From positions 26,462-90,461 of the forward strand of contig CALJOK010000045.1 of NCBI GenBank assembly GCA_937981555.1: a stretch of 64,000 bases of DNA, read 5' to 3'. Below are positions 1 to 9,700 of the stretch, piece by piece; the stretch's first letter is position 1, and each line of letters begins with the position of its first letter. The translations under genes and the position numbers were made by a program. The notes beneath the pieces are model-generated. The model had not been told where the DNA came from, did no database searches, and saw only the letters and a program-made list of their open reading frames with translations. The stretch comes from an uncultured Saprospiraceae bacterium (GTDB taxonomy: Bacteria; Bacteroidota; Bacteroidia; Chitinophagales; Saprospiraceae).

Positions 1-981
1 GTGAGAAGCTTAGATGAAGTGGAGCAATTAGGGAATGCAAAAATTAAAGGTAAAATAGTTTTTTATAATCGCCCTATGGATCCTACTCAACTGCGAACAT
101 TTAATGCATATGGTGGAGCTGTTGACCAGCGAGGAAGTGGACCTTCGAAGGCTGCAGAATATGGAGCTGTAGCAGTATTGGTTCGTTCGATGACAACGAG
201 ATTGGATGATATTCCGCACACAGGAGCTTTAGGGTATAAAGATGGAATTAAGAAAATACCTGCGGTAGCTATTTCTACTAATGATGCAGAAGTGTTAAGT
301 CGAGTTTTGAAAAAAGAAAAGACACATGTTTATATCAGAACAACTTGTGAAATGTTAGCAGATAAATTATCCTATAATGTGATTGGAGAAATAAAAGGAA
401 GTGAAAAGCCGGATGAAATTATTTTAGTTGGAGGACATTTGGATTCTTGGGATGTGGGGAGTGGTGCGCATGATGATGGAGCAGGATGTGTGCATTCGAT
501 GGATGTTTTACAAATTTTAAAAAGATTAAATTATAAACCAAAAAGAACAATCCGATGTGTGCTATTTATGAATGAAGAAAATGGATTGGCAGGAGGAAAA
601 GCTTATGCTAAAGCATCGAATGAAAGAGGTGAATATCACCTTGCTGCTATCGAATCTGATGCAGGAGGGTTTACACCAAGAGGTTTCTCATCGACGGCGC
701 ACCCAGATGTTTTTAAACCAAAATTTAAAAAGATGACAGAATGGTTACCTTTGTTGGAACCGTATGGATTGGAGTTTAGAACTGGTGGTTCAGGTGCAGA
801 TATCACTCCACTCAAGAGTCAGAAAGGATTGTTGATTGGATTTCGTCCTGACTCACAAAGATACTTTGATTATCATCATACGGCGATTGATACGATAGAT
901 GCCGTGAATAAAAGAGAGTTAGAATTAGGTGCAGCGAGTATCACGAGTTTGTTGTATTTGATTGATAAATATGGATTGTAG
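1..981 (+). CDS. M28 family metallopeptidase, carboxypeptidase Q-like (5' truncated by window edge)
   Basis: Zinc-dependent exopeptidase of family M28, closest in layout to carboxypeptidase Q (plasma glutamate carboxypeptidase). Visible residues 1-115 are most of a PA-type insert (IPAVAIST); the catalytic part follows with metal ligands in the expected order: H146 and D148 in GGHLDSWD, D158 in HDDGAG, E192/E193 in NEENG, D220 in ESDAGG and a late His in DYHHTAIDT. Family members usually carry a signal peptide and about 120 more residues at the N-terminus, so the GTG at base 1 is probably not the start and the gene continues upstream of the window. Likely periplasmic or secreted (inference). 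Confidence 0.9.
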   Translation: MRSLDEVEQLGNAKIKGKIVFYNRPMDPTQLRTFNAYGGAVDQRGSGPSKAAEYGAVAVLVRSMTTRLDDIPHTGALGYKDGIKKIPAVAISTNDAEVLSRVLKKEKTHVYIRTTCEMLADKLSYNVIGEIKGSEKPDEIILVGGHLDSWDVGSGAHDDGAGCVHSMDVLQILKRLNYKPKRTIRCVLFMNEENGLAGGKAYAKASNERGEYHLAAIESDAGGFTPRGFSSTAHPDVFKPKFKKMTEWLPLLEPYGLEFRTGGSGADITPLKSQKGLLIGFRPDSQRYFDYHHTAIDTIDAVNKRELELGAASITSLLYLIDKYGL

Positions 982-1018
982 TTTGACGCTTTTTTTTGAA
1001 AAATACTAAAACGAAATA

Positions 1019-1561
1019 ATGACAGAACCACAAATAGTAAAAGCTCATGATCTTACCTTCCAACTCATGATGTCCGAGGAAAAAGTCTTAGCGCGAGTTG
1101 AAGAAATGGGAAAAGAACTTAAGGAGAAATACCAGGATAAGAATCCGATTTTTTTAGGCGTACTAAATGGAGCATTTATTTTTATGGCAGATTTGGCGAG
1201 AGCATTTGAAGAGCAATGTGAAGTTTCGTTTATTAAACTCTCCTCTTATTCTGGTTTGGAGTCAAGAGGTGAGGTTGCAACTGTAATTGGACTAACTACT
1301 GATGTCGAAGATCGTCATGTTATTGTGGTCGAAGATATTATTGATACAGGAAAAACGATGCATGATTTTTTACCTATCTTGAGAAAAATGAATCCTGCTT
1401 CAGTAGCATTTGCTACATTCTTATTGAAACCAGATGCCATCAAATATGAGTTTCCGATAGATTATATTGGCTTTGAAATTCCTAACAAATTTGTCATTGG
1501 ATATGGGTTGGATTATAATGAAGCAGCGAGAAATTTACGAGGGATTTATCAATTGAAGTAA
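1019..1561 (+). CDS. hpt: Hypoxanthine phosphoribosyltransferase
   Basis: Purine salvage enzyme that joins hypoxanthine or guanine to PRPP, giving IMP or GMP; cytosolic. The 180-residue length is normal for the family. The PRPP-binding signature VIVVEDIIDTGKTM is at 101-114 with the E-D acidic pair at 105-106; the N-terminal PPi loop is GVLNGAFIF (47-55) and the purine-binding end contains the D-Y-I-G-F-E stretch. It starts 37 bases after the peptidase stop and is followed 14 bases later by an alpha/beta hydrolase on the same strand, so co-transcription is possible. No Shine-Dalgarno site is visible, as is usual for Bacteroidota. Confidence 0.95.
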   Translation: MTEPQIVKAHDLTFQLMMSEEKVLARVEEMGKELKEKYQDKNPIFLGVLNGAFIFMADLARAFEEQCEVSFIKLSSYSGLESRGEVATVIGLTTDVEDRHVIVVEDIIDTGKTMHDFLPILRKMNPASVAFATFLLKPDAIKYEFPIDYIGFEIPNKFVIGYGLDYNEAARNLRGIYQLK

Positions 1562-1575
1562 TTCATAAAAAGAAG

Positions 1576-2418
1576 ATGGCAGATTGGCTCAACATATTTT
1601 TATACATCAGCGGTGCATACATTTTGCTATGCCTCATTTTCTATTTTTTGCAAGACTACTTTTTTTTCCGACCTGAAATTTTACCTCGACATTTTACTTA
1701 CCAATATGTTTTTCCATTTGAAGAAGTCAATTTCGACATGGAAGATGGTGGCTTTATAAATGGGATTCATTTTAAAGTACCCAACTCAAAGGGAGTGATT
1801 TATTATTTCAAAGGTAACTCACGAAGCATCAAAGGATGGGGGAAATTTGCTCGAGATTTTGTGAGTAAAGGCTATGATTTTTTTATGGTGGATTATCGAG
1901 GTTTTGGAAAAAGCTCTGGAAAGCGAACCGAATCAATTTTATATAATGATGGGCAACATGTTTACAAATGGCTCACCACACAATATGATGAAGAAAAAAT
2001 AATCATTTACGGCAGATCGCTAGGAAGTGGAATTGCCACGCGAATTGCTTCATGGAATGATCCGAAAATGTTGATACTGGATTCCCCTTATCATAGTTTT
2101 TTAGCACAGATAAAACGTTATGGATTTGTATTACCAATCCATTGGTTATTAAAGTATCATATCCGAACAGATCATTTTATCAAAAAAGTTACCTGCCCTA
2201 TTTTTTTTCTTCATGGAAAAAAAGATCGCTTGATTCCATTTAGTCATAGTGAAAAATTACAAAAAATCGTTCCCAAGCGTAGTCATCTATTCTCTATTGA
2301 TAAGGCTCATCATAATAATCTACCGCAATTTTCAGAGTATCACGATTTTTTGTATGATATATTGAATGATGACGATTTTTTCGAGCACTATTTTAATCAA
2401 ATCCCCAAGTCAATTTAA
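1576..2418 (+). CDS. Membrane-anchored alpha/beta hydrolase (BEM46/ABHD13-like)
   Basis: Serine hydrolase with an N-terminal membrane segment (about residues 5-26) and an alpha/beta-hydrolase fold. The nucleophile elbow is GRSLGSG with Ser148; the probable acid is Asp217 in HGKKDRLIP and the base is His245 or His246 in KAHHNNLP. An oxyanion-type motif VDYRGFGKSSG precedes it. This arrangement fits the BEM46/ABHD13/YfhR-like group, for which the physiological substrate is generally unknown. The gene lies 14 bases after hpt, so it may share its transcript. Substrate cannot be predicted from sequence. Confidence 0.8.
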   Translation: MADWLNIFLYISGAYILLCLIFYFLQDYFFFRPEILPRHFTYQYVFPFEEVNFDMEDGGFINGIHFKVPNSKGVIYYFKGNSRSIKGWGKFARDFVSKGYDFFMVDYRGFGKSSGKRTESILYNDGQHVYKWLTTQYDEEKIIIYGRSLGSGIATRIASWNDPKMLILDSPYHSFLAQIKRYGFVLPIHWLLKYHIRTDHFIKKVTCPIFFLHGKKDRLIPFSHSEKLQKIVPKRSHLFSIDKAHHNNLPQFSEYHDFLYDILNDDDFFEHYFNQIPKSI

Positions 2419-2474
2419 TCTCATTTATTTCAAAAAATAATATCCTATAACTTTACTAAATGGTAAAAATGTTA

Positions 2475-2482
2475 TACTTTTG
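2475..2482 (+). promoter_or_regulatory. Putative -7 promoter element of tRNA-Gln
   Basis: TACTTTTG matches the Bacteroidota -7 consensus TAnnTTTG and ends 17 bases before the mature tRNA. I do not see a convincing -33 TTTG at the usual spacing, so only the -7 box is called. Confidence 0.5.
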
Positions 2483-2499
2483 CGTCGCTTTCTAAAGCA

Positions 2500-2570
2500 T
2501 GACCTATGGTGTAATGGTAACACTACGGTTTTTGGTATCGTCATTCTAGGTTCGAGTCCTAGTAGGTCAA
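2500..2570 (+). tRNA. tRNA-Gln (anticodon UUG)
   Basis: A full cloverleaf folds by hand. The 7-bp acceptor stem is TGACCTA with TAGGTCA, the D-stem is GTGT/ACAC, the anticodon stem ACGGT/ATCGT with loop TTTTGGT gives anticodon TTG, and the T-arm is CTAGG-TTCGAGT-CCTAG. Discriminator base is A2570; the CCA end is not encoded (CAA follows). Reads CAA, and CAG by wobble. The U1-A72 start is typical of tRNA-Gln. Confidence 0.95.
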
Positions 2571-2572
2571 CA

Positions 2573-2611
2573 AAAAAAGGTCACTCATTCATTTGAGTGG
2601 CCTTTTTTGTT
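2573..2611 (+). terminator. Rho-independent terminator after tRNA-Gln
   Basis: Hairpin with arms AAAGGTCACTCA and TGAGTGGCCTTT (one G-T pair) and a short loop, followed by a T-rich run, starting 3 bases after the tRNA. Confidence 0.85.
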
Positions 2612-2771
2612 TTACATCCTGTTTATATTTCTTCCTATTTTTAATAAAGCTCCATTTTCTAATTATATTGGGAATGAAATTCTAAGAACCAAATTAACCC
2701 CCAATCAGAAAATCCAATCCTTTAAATAAAACCTAAAGAATAGATTTACTGAAACAAGCGCACCAAAGAAA

Positions 2772-3005
2772 ATGAGAAAACTATTTTTTCTCCGAACCTT
2801 ACAAACCCTACTAGGCTTTTGTGTATTCACACAGAAGATCCAATTTCAAATTTATAATACAAAAGATCATTTTACTGGGAATAACTTTTGGACCTTGAAA
2901 AATCATTCAGATTTTGAGGTTCCAAAAGATAGGATATATTCATTTAAGGAAGAATCGAATGAAAAATTCTATCTCCAAAATTCTAAATTCTTAGCACTTA
3001 AATAA
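2772..3005 (+). pseudogene. Short ORF, possible decayed piece of a sensor propeller
   Basis: An open frame of 77 codons with no clear product. The C-terminal stretch (DRIYSFKEESNEKFYL) loosely follows the pattern of a regulator-propeller blade, where one expects something like a hydrophobic-S-hydrophobic-E-D-S-x-G-x-x-W-I-G-T. The tryptophan and the glycines are lost. It lies just upstream of a clear sensor remnant and of two intact hybrid sensors, so I read it as debris from the same gene family. It could also be a random frame in AT-rich DNA. Confidence 0.25.
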
Positions 3006-3027
3006 CTTAAATTAAATTCTAATTTTA

Positions 3028-3443
3028 ATGCGTTCTTGGATACAAAAGTTTTTGATGATTTTATTTATTTTGTTATTTACTGTAGAGAGTAAAAGTCAAC
3101 AGTTACCTTCTAATAATGCGCTAACCTCTCCTTCCATTGATACAAGTGCAATTTTAAAAACCAATTGGGCACAGATCAATCAGCATTATCAGAATGGTGA
3201 TTCTTCATTTGCAAATAAGATTTTAGTTGATCACCAAAAACTTTCCTCTGCATATGGTTTTCGTTTTGAAAAAAAAAAAATAAGCAACGATTAAAATTTT
3301 CTTACCATCAACTTTTTGATGAGTTATCCATTTTAGAAGATAAAACTGGAATCTTAAGCATTGAGGAATTTAAAGATGTATCTCATTTCTCAAAAGTATT
3401 CCAGACTTAATTTGGATACCTACCTAGTAAGACCAAAGAATAG
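3028..3443 (+). pseudogene. Wrecked third hybrid-sensor gene (signal peptide plus AraC-helix remnant)
   Basis: The first frame encodes 88 residues with a signal peptide (FLMILFILLFTVESKSQ) and runs out at 3294 just after a 12-A tract (3269-3280). A one-base frame change in that tract restores reading through to FKDVSHFSKVFQT, then a TAA at 3408-3410, then FGYLPSKTKE and TAG at 3441-3443. That tail aligns without gaps to the AraC-domain ends of both sensors downstream (FKDVSHFSKSFQNAFGHLPS; FKDLSHFSKSFHAEFGYLPS), with the stop in place of one Ala/Glu codon. The gene therefore has a frameshift, a nonsense codon and a large internal deletion. The 14-base leader AACTTAAATTAAAT at 3004-3017 recurs at 3715-3728 before the next sensor. 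Confidence 0.8.
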
Positions 3444-3736
3444 TTTAAATAAATATTGTAAAATTAATATTTTTTATAATTTAAAGCTTCCATTCAAATT
3501 CCTGCACAAAACTTCTTTATCTAAACTTCTCCAAAAGATGATTTTTCTAAAGTTTTCGTTTTTTTGTTTTGTCTATTTTTCAAAAAAATAAAAAGACATT
3601 TCATTAGAAATCTCTTTTGGAGTCATCCTTCTTAAAATTAAACTTCATTTCTTTTACGCCTCTTTTTTTCTTTAAAATTTTATTCTACCATCTTCAGATT
3701 GAAGGTGTATCAAAAACTTAAATTAAATAACTCCAA
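3444..3736. other. Non-coding stretch between sensor remnant and first sensor
   Basis: About 290 bases, very AT-rich, without a credible gene. The only recognisable item is the AACTTAAATTAAAT leader at 3715-3728, identical to the one before the wrecked copy. Confidence 0.6.
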
Positions 3737-6676
3737 ATGAAAAATCTAAAATTCCTTGTTGTCAACATACTATTATGTTTGACCATTTCCCAAAATTCCT
3801 TTAGTCAAACCAACCTAGATTCCCTATGGAGAATTTGGGAAGATGAATCGCAACATGATACGCTCAGATTAGAAGCAATGTCTACATGGATTTCTGATGC
3901 TCATCTTCATAGTCAACCAGATAGTGCAATACATTTTGCTGAAGTACAATATGATTTTGCCAATAGCAACAGTCAGGATAAATGGAAAATGATTGCTTTA
4001 TCAACAAAAGGCCAAGCATATTATGTGAAAGCGGATTTCTATAATGCAAAAGATTATACAGAGCAATCATTAGTATTGGCCGAGAAAATAGGTGATGATT
4101 CAGGCATTGCTAATACAAATAATACTTTAGGGTTAATTTATCAAAGTCAAAATGATTACGAGAAGGCAATAGAATTTTTCACAAAGAGTCTAGAACTATA
4201 TGAACACATGCCAGAAAGTGATGATCGCTCTGGAGGAATGGGATCAGCTTTAACCAATTTAGGAGTCATATATTATAATCTGGATGATCCCGATCAAGCT
4301 ATGAATTTTTATACTCGCTCATTGAAATTACAGACATCTGCTAATGATAAAAGAAATATGGCCAATACCATAAGTAACATGGGGATGGTGTATGCCTATC
4401 AAGGTTACCATGAAAAAGAACTAGAATATAATAACCGAGCATACGCTCTTCATAAAGAAGTAGGTAACCTTAATAGCGCGTGTAGAACTTTAATGAACAT
4501 TGGAAATAGTCATGCCTTTCGAGGTGATTTTGAGAAAGCACTTCTAACCTTTGAAGAGACTTTGGACTTGGCAACAACATTAGGAAACCCTGATATGATT
4601 TCGAAATCAAAACTAGCGTTAGGGCAAGTTTACTTATCACTCAATCAAATTAACAAATCTCTCTCTTATAAAAAAGAAGCATTGGAGATAGCACAAGAGA
4701 GTGGAAATCTTATTCCCGTACTAGAAGCAGCAGGAAGTCTTAGTGGCCTTTATCAATCTCAAGGAGATTATAAAAATGCTTTAGAATATTTTCAGCTTTA
4801 TATCCTTTCTAGAGATTCTTTGAATAACTCAGAAAATAGAAGAGCCTTGGTTCGGCAAGAGTATCAATATAATTATGATAAAAAGGTATTAGCTGATAGT
4901 ATAGAATTTGCACAGAAAGAAACGATTACCAATCTTCAACTCGAAAAAAATGAAGCGACTTTATCTCAACAACGATTGGCTCTTATTGCTACCATTTTAG
5001 GTCTTTTATTGTTGGGGGCATTAGCCTACTTTTTTTATCAAAGCAAAAAACGTCAAGAAGCGGAAGCGAATCGAGTTAAGGAATTGGATGCTTTCAAGTC
5101 GACTTTTTATACCAATATCACACATGAGTTTCGAACGCCACTTACTGTTATTTTAGGAATGGCAAAACAAATTGAAGAAAGGCCTCAGCAATATTTAGAC
5201 GAGGGCATTAAATTGATTAAAAGAAATGGAAAAAATCTCTTAGGTCAAATCAATCAAATCTTAGATCTCTCAAAATTGGAAACGAATTCCTTACAGTTGA
5301 ATATCATTCAAGGTGATGTCATAGAATTTCTCCGTTATTCTACAGAAGCATTTCAAAGTTATGCGAATGGACAAAATCTTTCTTTACGATTTTTTTCTCC
5401 TGTGGAAAAACTTCAAATGGATTATGATCCTGATACAATTCAAAACATCATGTCAAATTTGATTTCGAATGCCATGAAATTTACTCCAAGTGGAGGAGAT
5501 GTAAAAGTATTGTTGGAGAACGATGACGAACAATTAATAATTAAGGTTCAAGATTCAGGAGTAGGTATTTCTGAAAAAGATTTACCTCATATCTTTGATC
5601 GATTTTACCAAGTAGAAAATTTGAATGGATCAGAAGTCTATGGTACAGGTGTCGGGTTGGCATATGTTCAAGAATTGGTAAAAGTAATTGAGGGAAATAT
5701 TTCAGTAAAAAGTGAGGTAGGAAAAGGAACAACTTTTATAGTGAATTTACCAATTAAAAGAAAAGCAGCAATTGCTGAAAATGGAATAAGTAAAGTAGAA
5801 ACTCAAACTTGGAAACCAATCCAAAAAAGAGTAGATGTAGTTGGTGATACCAAGATCAGTTCCTCAAAAATTGATTCCACTTTAAATACAAATGAAAATC
5901 TCCCAAACTTATTAATCATTGAAGATAATGCCGATGTAGTTATTTATTTAAAAAGTTGTCTGAGTGATTTATATCAAATCGAAGTTGCTTACAATGGAAA
6001 AATAGGAATTGAAAAAGCCCTTGAAACCATTCCCGATTTAATCATCAGCGATGTGATGATGCCAGAGAAAGATGGATTTGAAGTTTGTGATGTTTTGAAA
6101 AATGACGAAAAAACAAGTCATATTCCTTTGATACTTTTGACTGCCAAAGCTGATTCTTCTTCCAAAATTGTAGGACTAAAACGAGGTGCTGACGCTTACC
6201 TTTCCAAACCTTTTGACAAAGAAGAATTACTCGTTCGATTAGAAATGTTGGTAGAGCGGCAAAAAAAAATGGTTACCTATTTTTCTCAAAAAAATCAAAC
6301 GAATGGAAAACTACAAACGATCATCGAGGTAGAAGAAGCGATTCAGATTGAAGACATTTTTATCCAAAAAGTAAAAACGATCATCGAAGAGAATTATTCT
6401 GATGAAGGTTTTGCGCTACCTCAACTCTGTCAAAAAATAGGGATGAGCCGTTCGCAATTATTTCGAAAAATGAAAGCCTTGATAAATACTTCTCCTTCGG
6501 ATTTTATTCGAACATATCGTTTGGAAAAAGCAAAAGCATTGTTAGAAACTACAGAGATGAATGTTTCGGAAGTCTCATGGGAAGTTGGATTTAAGGATGT
6601 TTCTCATTTTTCAAAATCATTTCAAAATGCATTTGGACATCTTCCAAGTCAAGAATCAAAAAGTAACCTTAAATAA
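3737..6676 (+). CDS. Hybrid histidine kinase: TPR sensor, kinase, receiver and AraC output
   Basis: One-protein two-component system of 979 residues. Order: signal peptide (1-24, ending NSFSQ), about eight TPR-like repeats (roughly 70-375) expected in the periplasm, a coiled coil, one membrane helix (about 413-433), HisKA with phospho-acceptor H463 in THEFRTPL, HATPase with NLISNAMKFTP, DSGVGIS and YGTGVGLAY, a receiver with phospho-acceptor D772 in IISDVMMPEKDG and the conserved Lys in SKPFDKEE, and an AraC-type double helix-turn-helix (about 877-975). It should sense an extracytoplasmic cue and act directly as a transcription factor. The kinase-to-AraC half is nearly the same as in the next gene while the sensor half is unrelated. 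Genes of this class often control nearby operons; no clear target is adjacent. Confidence 0.93.
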   Translation: MKNLKFLVVNILLCLTISQNSFSQTNLDSLWRIWEDESQHDTLRLEAMSTWISDAHLHSQPDSAIHFAEVQYDFANSNSQDKWKMIALSTKGQAYYVKADFYNAKDYTEQSLVLAEKIGDDSGIANTNNTLGLIYQSQNDYEKAIEFFTKSLELYEHMPESDDRSGGMGSALTNLGVIYYNLDDPDQAMNFYTRSLKLQTSANDKRNMANTISNMGMVYAYQGYHEKELEYNNRAYALHKEVGNLNSACRTLMNIGNSHAFRGDFEKALLTFEETLDLATTLGNPDMISKSKLALGQVYLSLNQINKSLSYKKEALEIAQESGNLIPVLEAAGSLSGLYQSQGDYKNALEYFQLYILSRDSLNNSENRRALVRQEYQYNYDKKVLADSIEFAQKETITNLQLEKNEATLSQQRLALIATILGLLLLGALAYFFYQSKKRQEAEANRVKELDAFKSTFYTNITHEFRTPLTVILGMAKQIEERPQQYLDEGIKLIKRNGKNLLGQINQILDLSKLETNSLQLNIIQGDVIEFLRYSTEAFQSYANGQNLSLRFFSPVEKLQMDYDPDTIQNIMSNLISNAMKFTPSGGDVKVLLENDDEQLIIKVQDSGVGISEKDLPHIFDRFYQVENLNGSEVYGTGVGLAYVQELVKVIEGNISVKSEVGKGTTFIVNLPIKRKAAIAENGISKVETQTWKPIQKRVDVVGDTKISSSKIDSTLNTNENLPNLLIIEDNADVVIYLKSCLSDLYQIEVAYNGKIGIEKALETIPDLIISDVMMPEKDGFEVCDVLKNDEKTSHIPLILLTAKADSSSKIVGLKRGADAYLSKPFDKEELLVRLEMLVERQKKMVTYFSQKNQTNGKLQTIIEVEEAIQIEDIFIQKVKTIIEENYSDEGFALPQLCQKIGMSRSQLFRKMKALINTSPSDFIRTYRLEKAKALLETTEMNVSEVSWEVGFKDVSHFSKSFQNAFGHLPSQESKSNLK

Positions 6677-6750
6677 ATAGACACTTTTATGTAGAAAAGC
6701 AGCATGAAAAAAAAACTGCCCTTTAATTTTAAAACCCCAAATTAACTTAA

Positions 6751-9700
6751 ATGAAAATTTTAAACACTAGCCACGACTTTAATTTTATTAAAACCCTTTT
6801 CCAATTTTTCAAGGCCTACAAAGGTTTCATTTTTTCAGGGTTTCTATTACTCTTTTTAGGAACTTGTAAAAATAAACCTTCAAAAGAATTAAGTTCTCCC
6901 CAAATCCAAAACCAAGAGAAATCTGAAGCTGCACTCAATTTTACGGTTTCAAGAACAGGAGATACTATTCGGAATGGAATCCCAATACCAATAAAGGGAA
7001 GAAGAATTGAATCAAAAGATTTAAAAAATCCTAAAAAGTATTTTGTTGAGAAAGAACCTGCCTCTTCCTTACTTCATCCTAATAGCCTAAAGGGTAAGAC
7101 ACCTGAAAATTTTAATCTAACGGAAAAACCTTCCACCTATACCATAGGAGAAAATGATGTTCCCGAACCCAAAGCTATAGATGCAACAGGAAAAGTATCT
7201 CCCGCACTTAATCCTAAAACTAATAAGGCGCTTTTACCTTCTTATAAAGACTTGTCGATAGAAGATATTCAATATTTAACTACGGAACATGGAATGCAAA
7301 ATGAGGGGGTATTATGTACTTTTCAAGATAGCAAAGGCCTAATTTGGATGGGCACTTCAAAAGGAGTGATTCAATATGATGGTGTCCAATTTAGAAATTA
7401 TACATCAGTTGAAGGTTTTGTAGACGCAAGTATTTCCTCTATTATGGAAGACCAAAAAGGACAAATATGGTTTGCAGCTACTAACAAAGGAATTATCTGT
7501 TACGATGGTCATAACTTTATTCATTACAACCAAGAAGGTGGATTTCCTAATCGATATGCATCAGTCATAAAAGAAGATCATGCAGGGAGAATTTGGATAG
7601 GAACTAGTAGTGGTGCAGTATGTTATCTTCCTAACCAAATGAAAACATCAAGAGGTGTCGATTCAATTTATACTGGAGACTTCTATTATTTTTTAGAAAA
7701 AGAGGGATTTACAAATAACCCTGTAGTGTCGATCATAGAAGATAGTCGCCATAATATTTGGTTTGGAAGTACTTTCACTAATAAAGTGATCCGCTACATT
7801 CCAAAGGATCTTGAATCCATTTTAGGAAATTTTACTCACATTCCTTACCTACAAAAAGAGAAACAAAATTTTAAGGTGTTTACTATTTTCTACAATTTAA
7901 ATACTGGTGTTTTTGATCTTATAGATGATAAAGAGGGAAAAATTTGGCTTGCAACTGGAGGGGCAGGTGTAATTAGTTTTGACCCTAATAAAAATTGGCC
8001 TGATTTAACTTACCAGAAATATACTGAGGAACATGGTCTTCTGAGTAATCAGGTCATAAAAATAGTTGAAGATAAAGATGGCGATAAATGGTTTGGAACG
8101 GAGGTAGGACTTACTCATTTCTCCAAAGAAAAAAACATCTCAAGATTCACCCACTTTACTAGAAAGGAAGGCCTAATTAAAGAAAATATTACTTCAATTT
8201 ATGAAGATAAAAAAGGGTTGTTGTGGATAGGAACTCAAAATGGAATTCACAGACTAGATAAAAATAGTTTTAAATCATACAAAGAAAAGGATAGGCTTGA
8301 ATCGCTTTCATCTTTATATGAAGATAGCAAAAAGCAAATTTGGATTGGAACAGGATTTTATTTTCAAAATATTAAAAAAATAATCCAGGAAGATAAAGAC
8401 CAAATGCCAAACAATGTAATTACGGGGAGTGAAATTATGGAATATAGAGGGGAAGATTTTTGGAGTGACAAATTGGGGATTAATTGTTTTCTTGAAGATA
8501 ATAATGGGAATTACTGGATTGGAACATTTTCAGGGTTGCTTCATTATGTTCCTCCCAAGGGATCGACCAAGGGGTACTATCAATACTTCAATGATGAAAA
8601 AGTATTTAATAAATTGAATACTATGGTGACAAATATTTTTGAAGATAGACTAGGTCATATTTGGTTTTCAACTTTTGATGGGTTGATTCGATATGAACCC
8701 CAGCCTGATGGTTCCGTAGGCGATTTTACTCGCTTTTTTGACAAAAGTAATTGGATGAGTTCATTAAAAGTGCTGTTAGATAGTAGAGGTGATATTTGGA
8801 CTCAATCTTCAAATATCGTAACGAGATTTACCACTCCCAAGCTAGGAGAAAATTTTGATGAAGGTTTATTTACCATATTTTCAAAAAACGAAGGTTTTCA
8901 AAAAAGAGGTACTGTCTTAACAGAAGATCAAGGAGGAAATATTTGGTTTGAGGTGAATGGTGGATCGTTAATGCGCTATGATTATAGAGAAGATGATTCT
9001 CAAAATTTAAGATTGGTTTATTATGAACTTGAAGGTGCTCAATCAGGGAAAGGGATTCTAAGTATGGAAATAGATCAAAATCAGAATTTTTGGATAAGTA
9101 CTACAGAAGGGGTTGAAATTTTTGTTCCTGAGGTTGATGATGATTCCCTAAAGATTGGTATTAATGAAGGGAAATTCAAATCCATTAAATATGGAAAACA
9201 GGATGGTGTCCGGATTCTAAAGCAAAGAGCTGCTTTCAATCTTATTGATTCTGAGAATCGCCTTTGGATGGGTACCCCAGATGGATTGATGATGTTAGAC
9301 ATTAATGATTTTGAATTAAATACTTCATCTCCACTTGTACGCCTCAATAATATTGAAATAAAAGAAGAAGCTATTGATTTTAGAAAAATAGGTGATGATA
9401 GTTTATATACAAGTCAATTTGAGTATGGTGAAACGATTGCTAATTCTTTTGATAGCGTAGCTGCTTTTTCTAACTACCCATTAGGGCTTAATCTACCCCA
9501 TTATACCGATCATATCAGATTTAATTTTTCAGGTATCGATTGGGGAGCACCACACAAAGTAAGGTACAGTTATATGATTGAAGGAATAAATGATAGTTGG
9601 AGTTTACCTAATACTGAAAACTATGTTGACTATCGAAATTTACCTTTTGGAAACTTTACTTTCAAAGTAAGAGCGATTGGAGAAACTCAAGAATGGAGTG

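Noticed and set aside
3361..3591. 76-codon open frame overlapping the sensor wreck
   Set aside because: It is a different frame from the AraC-like reading, and its product shows no recognisable pattern.
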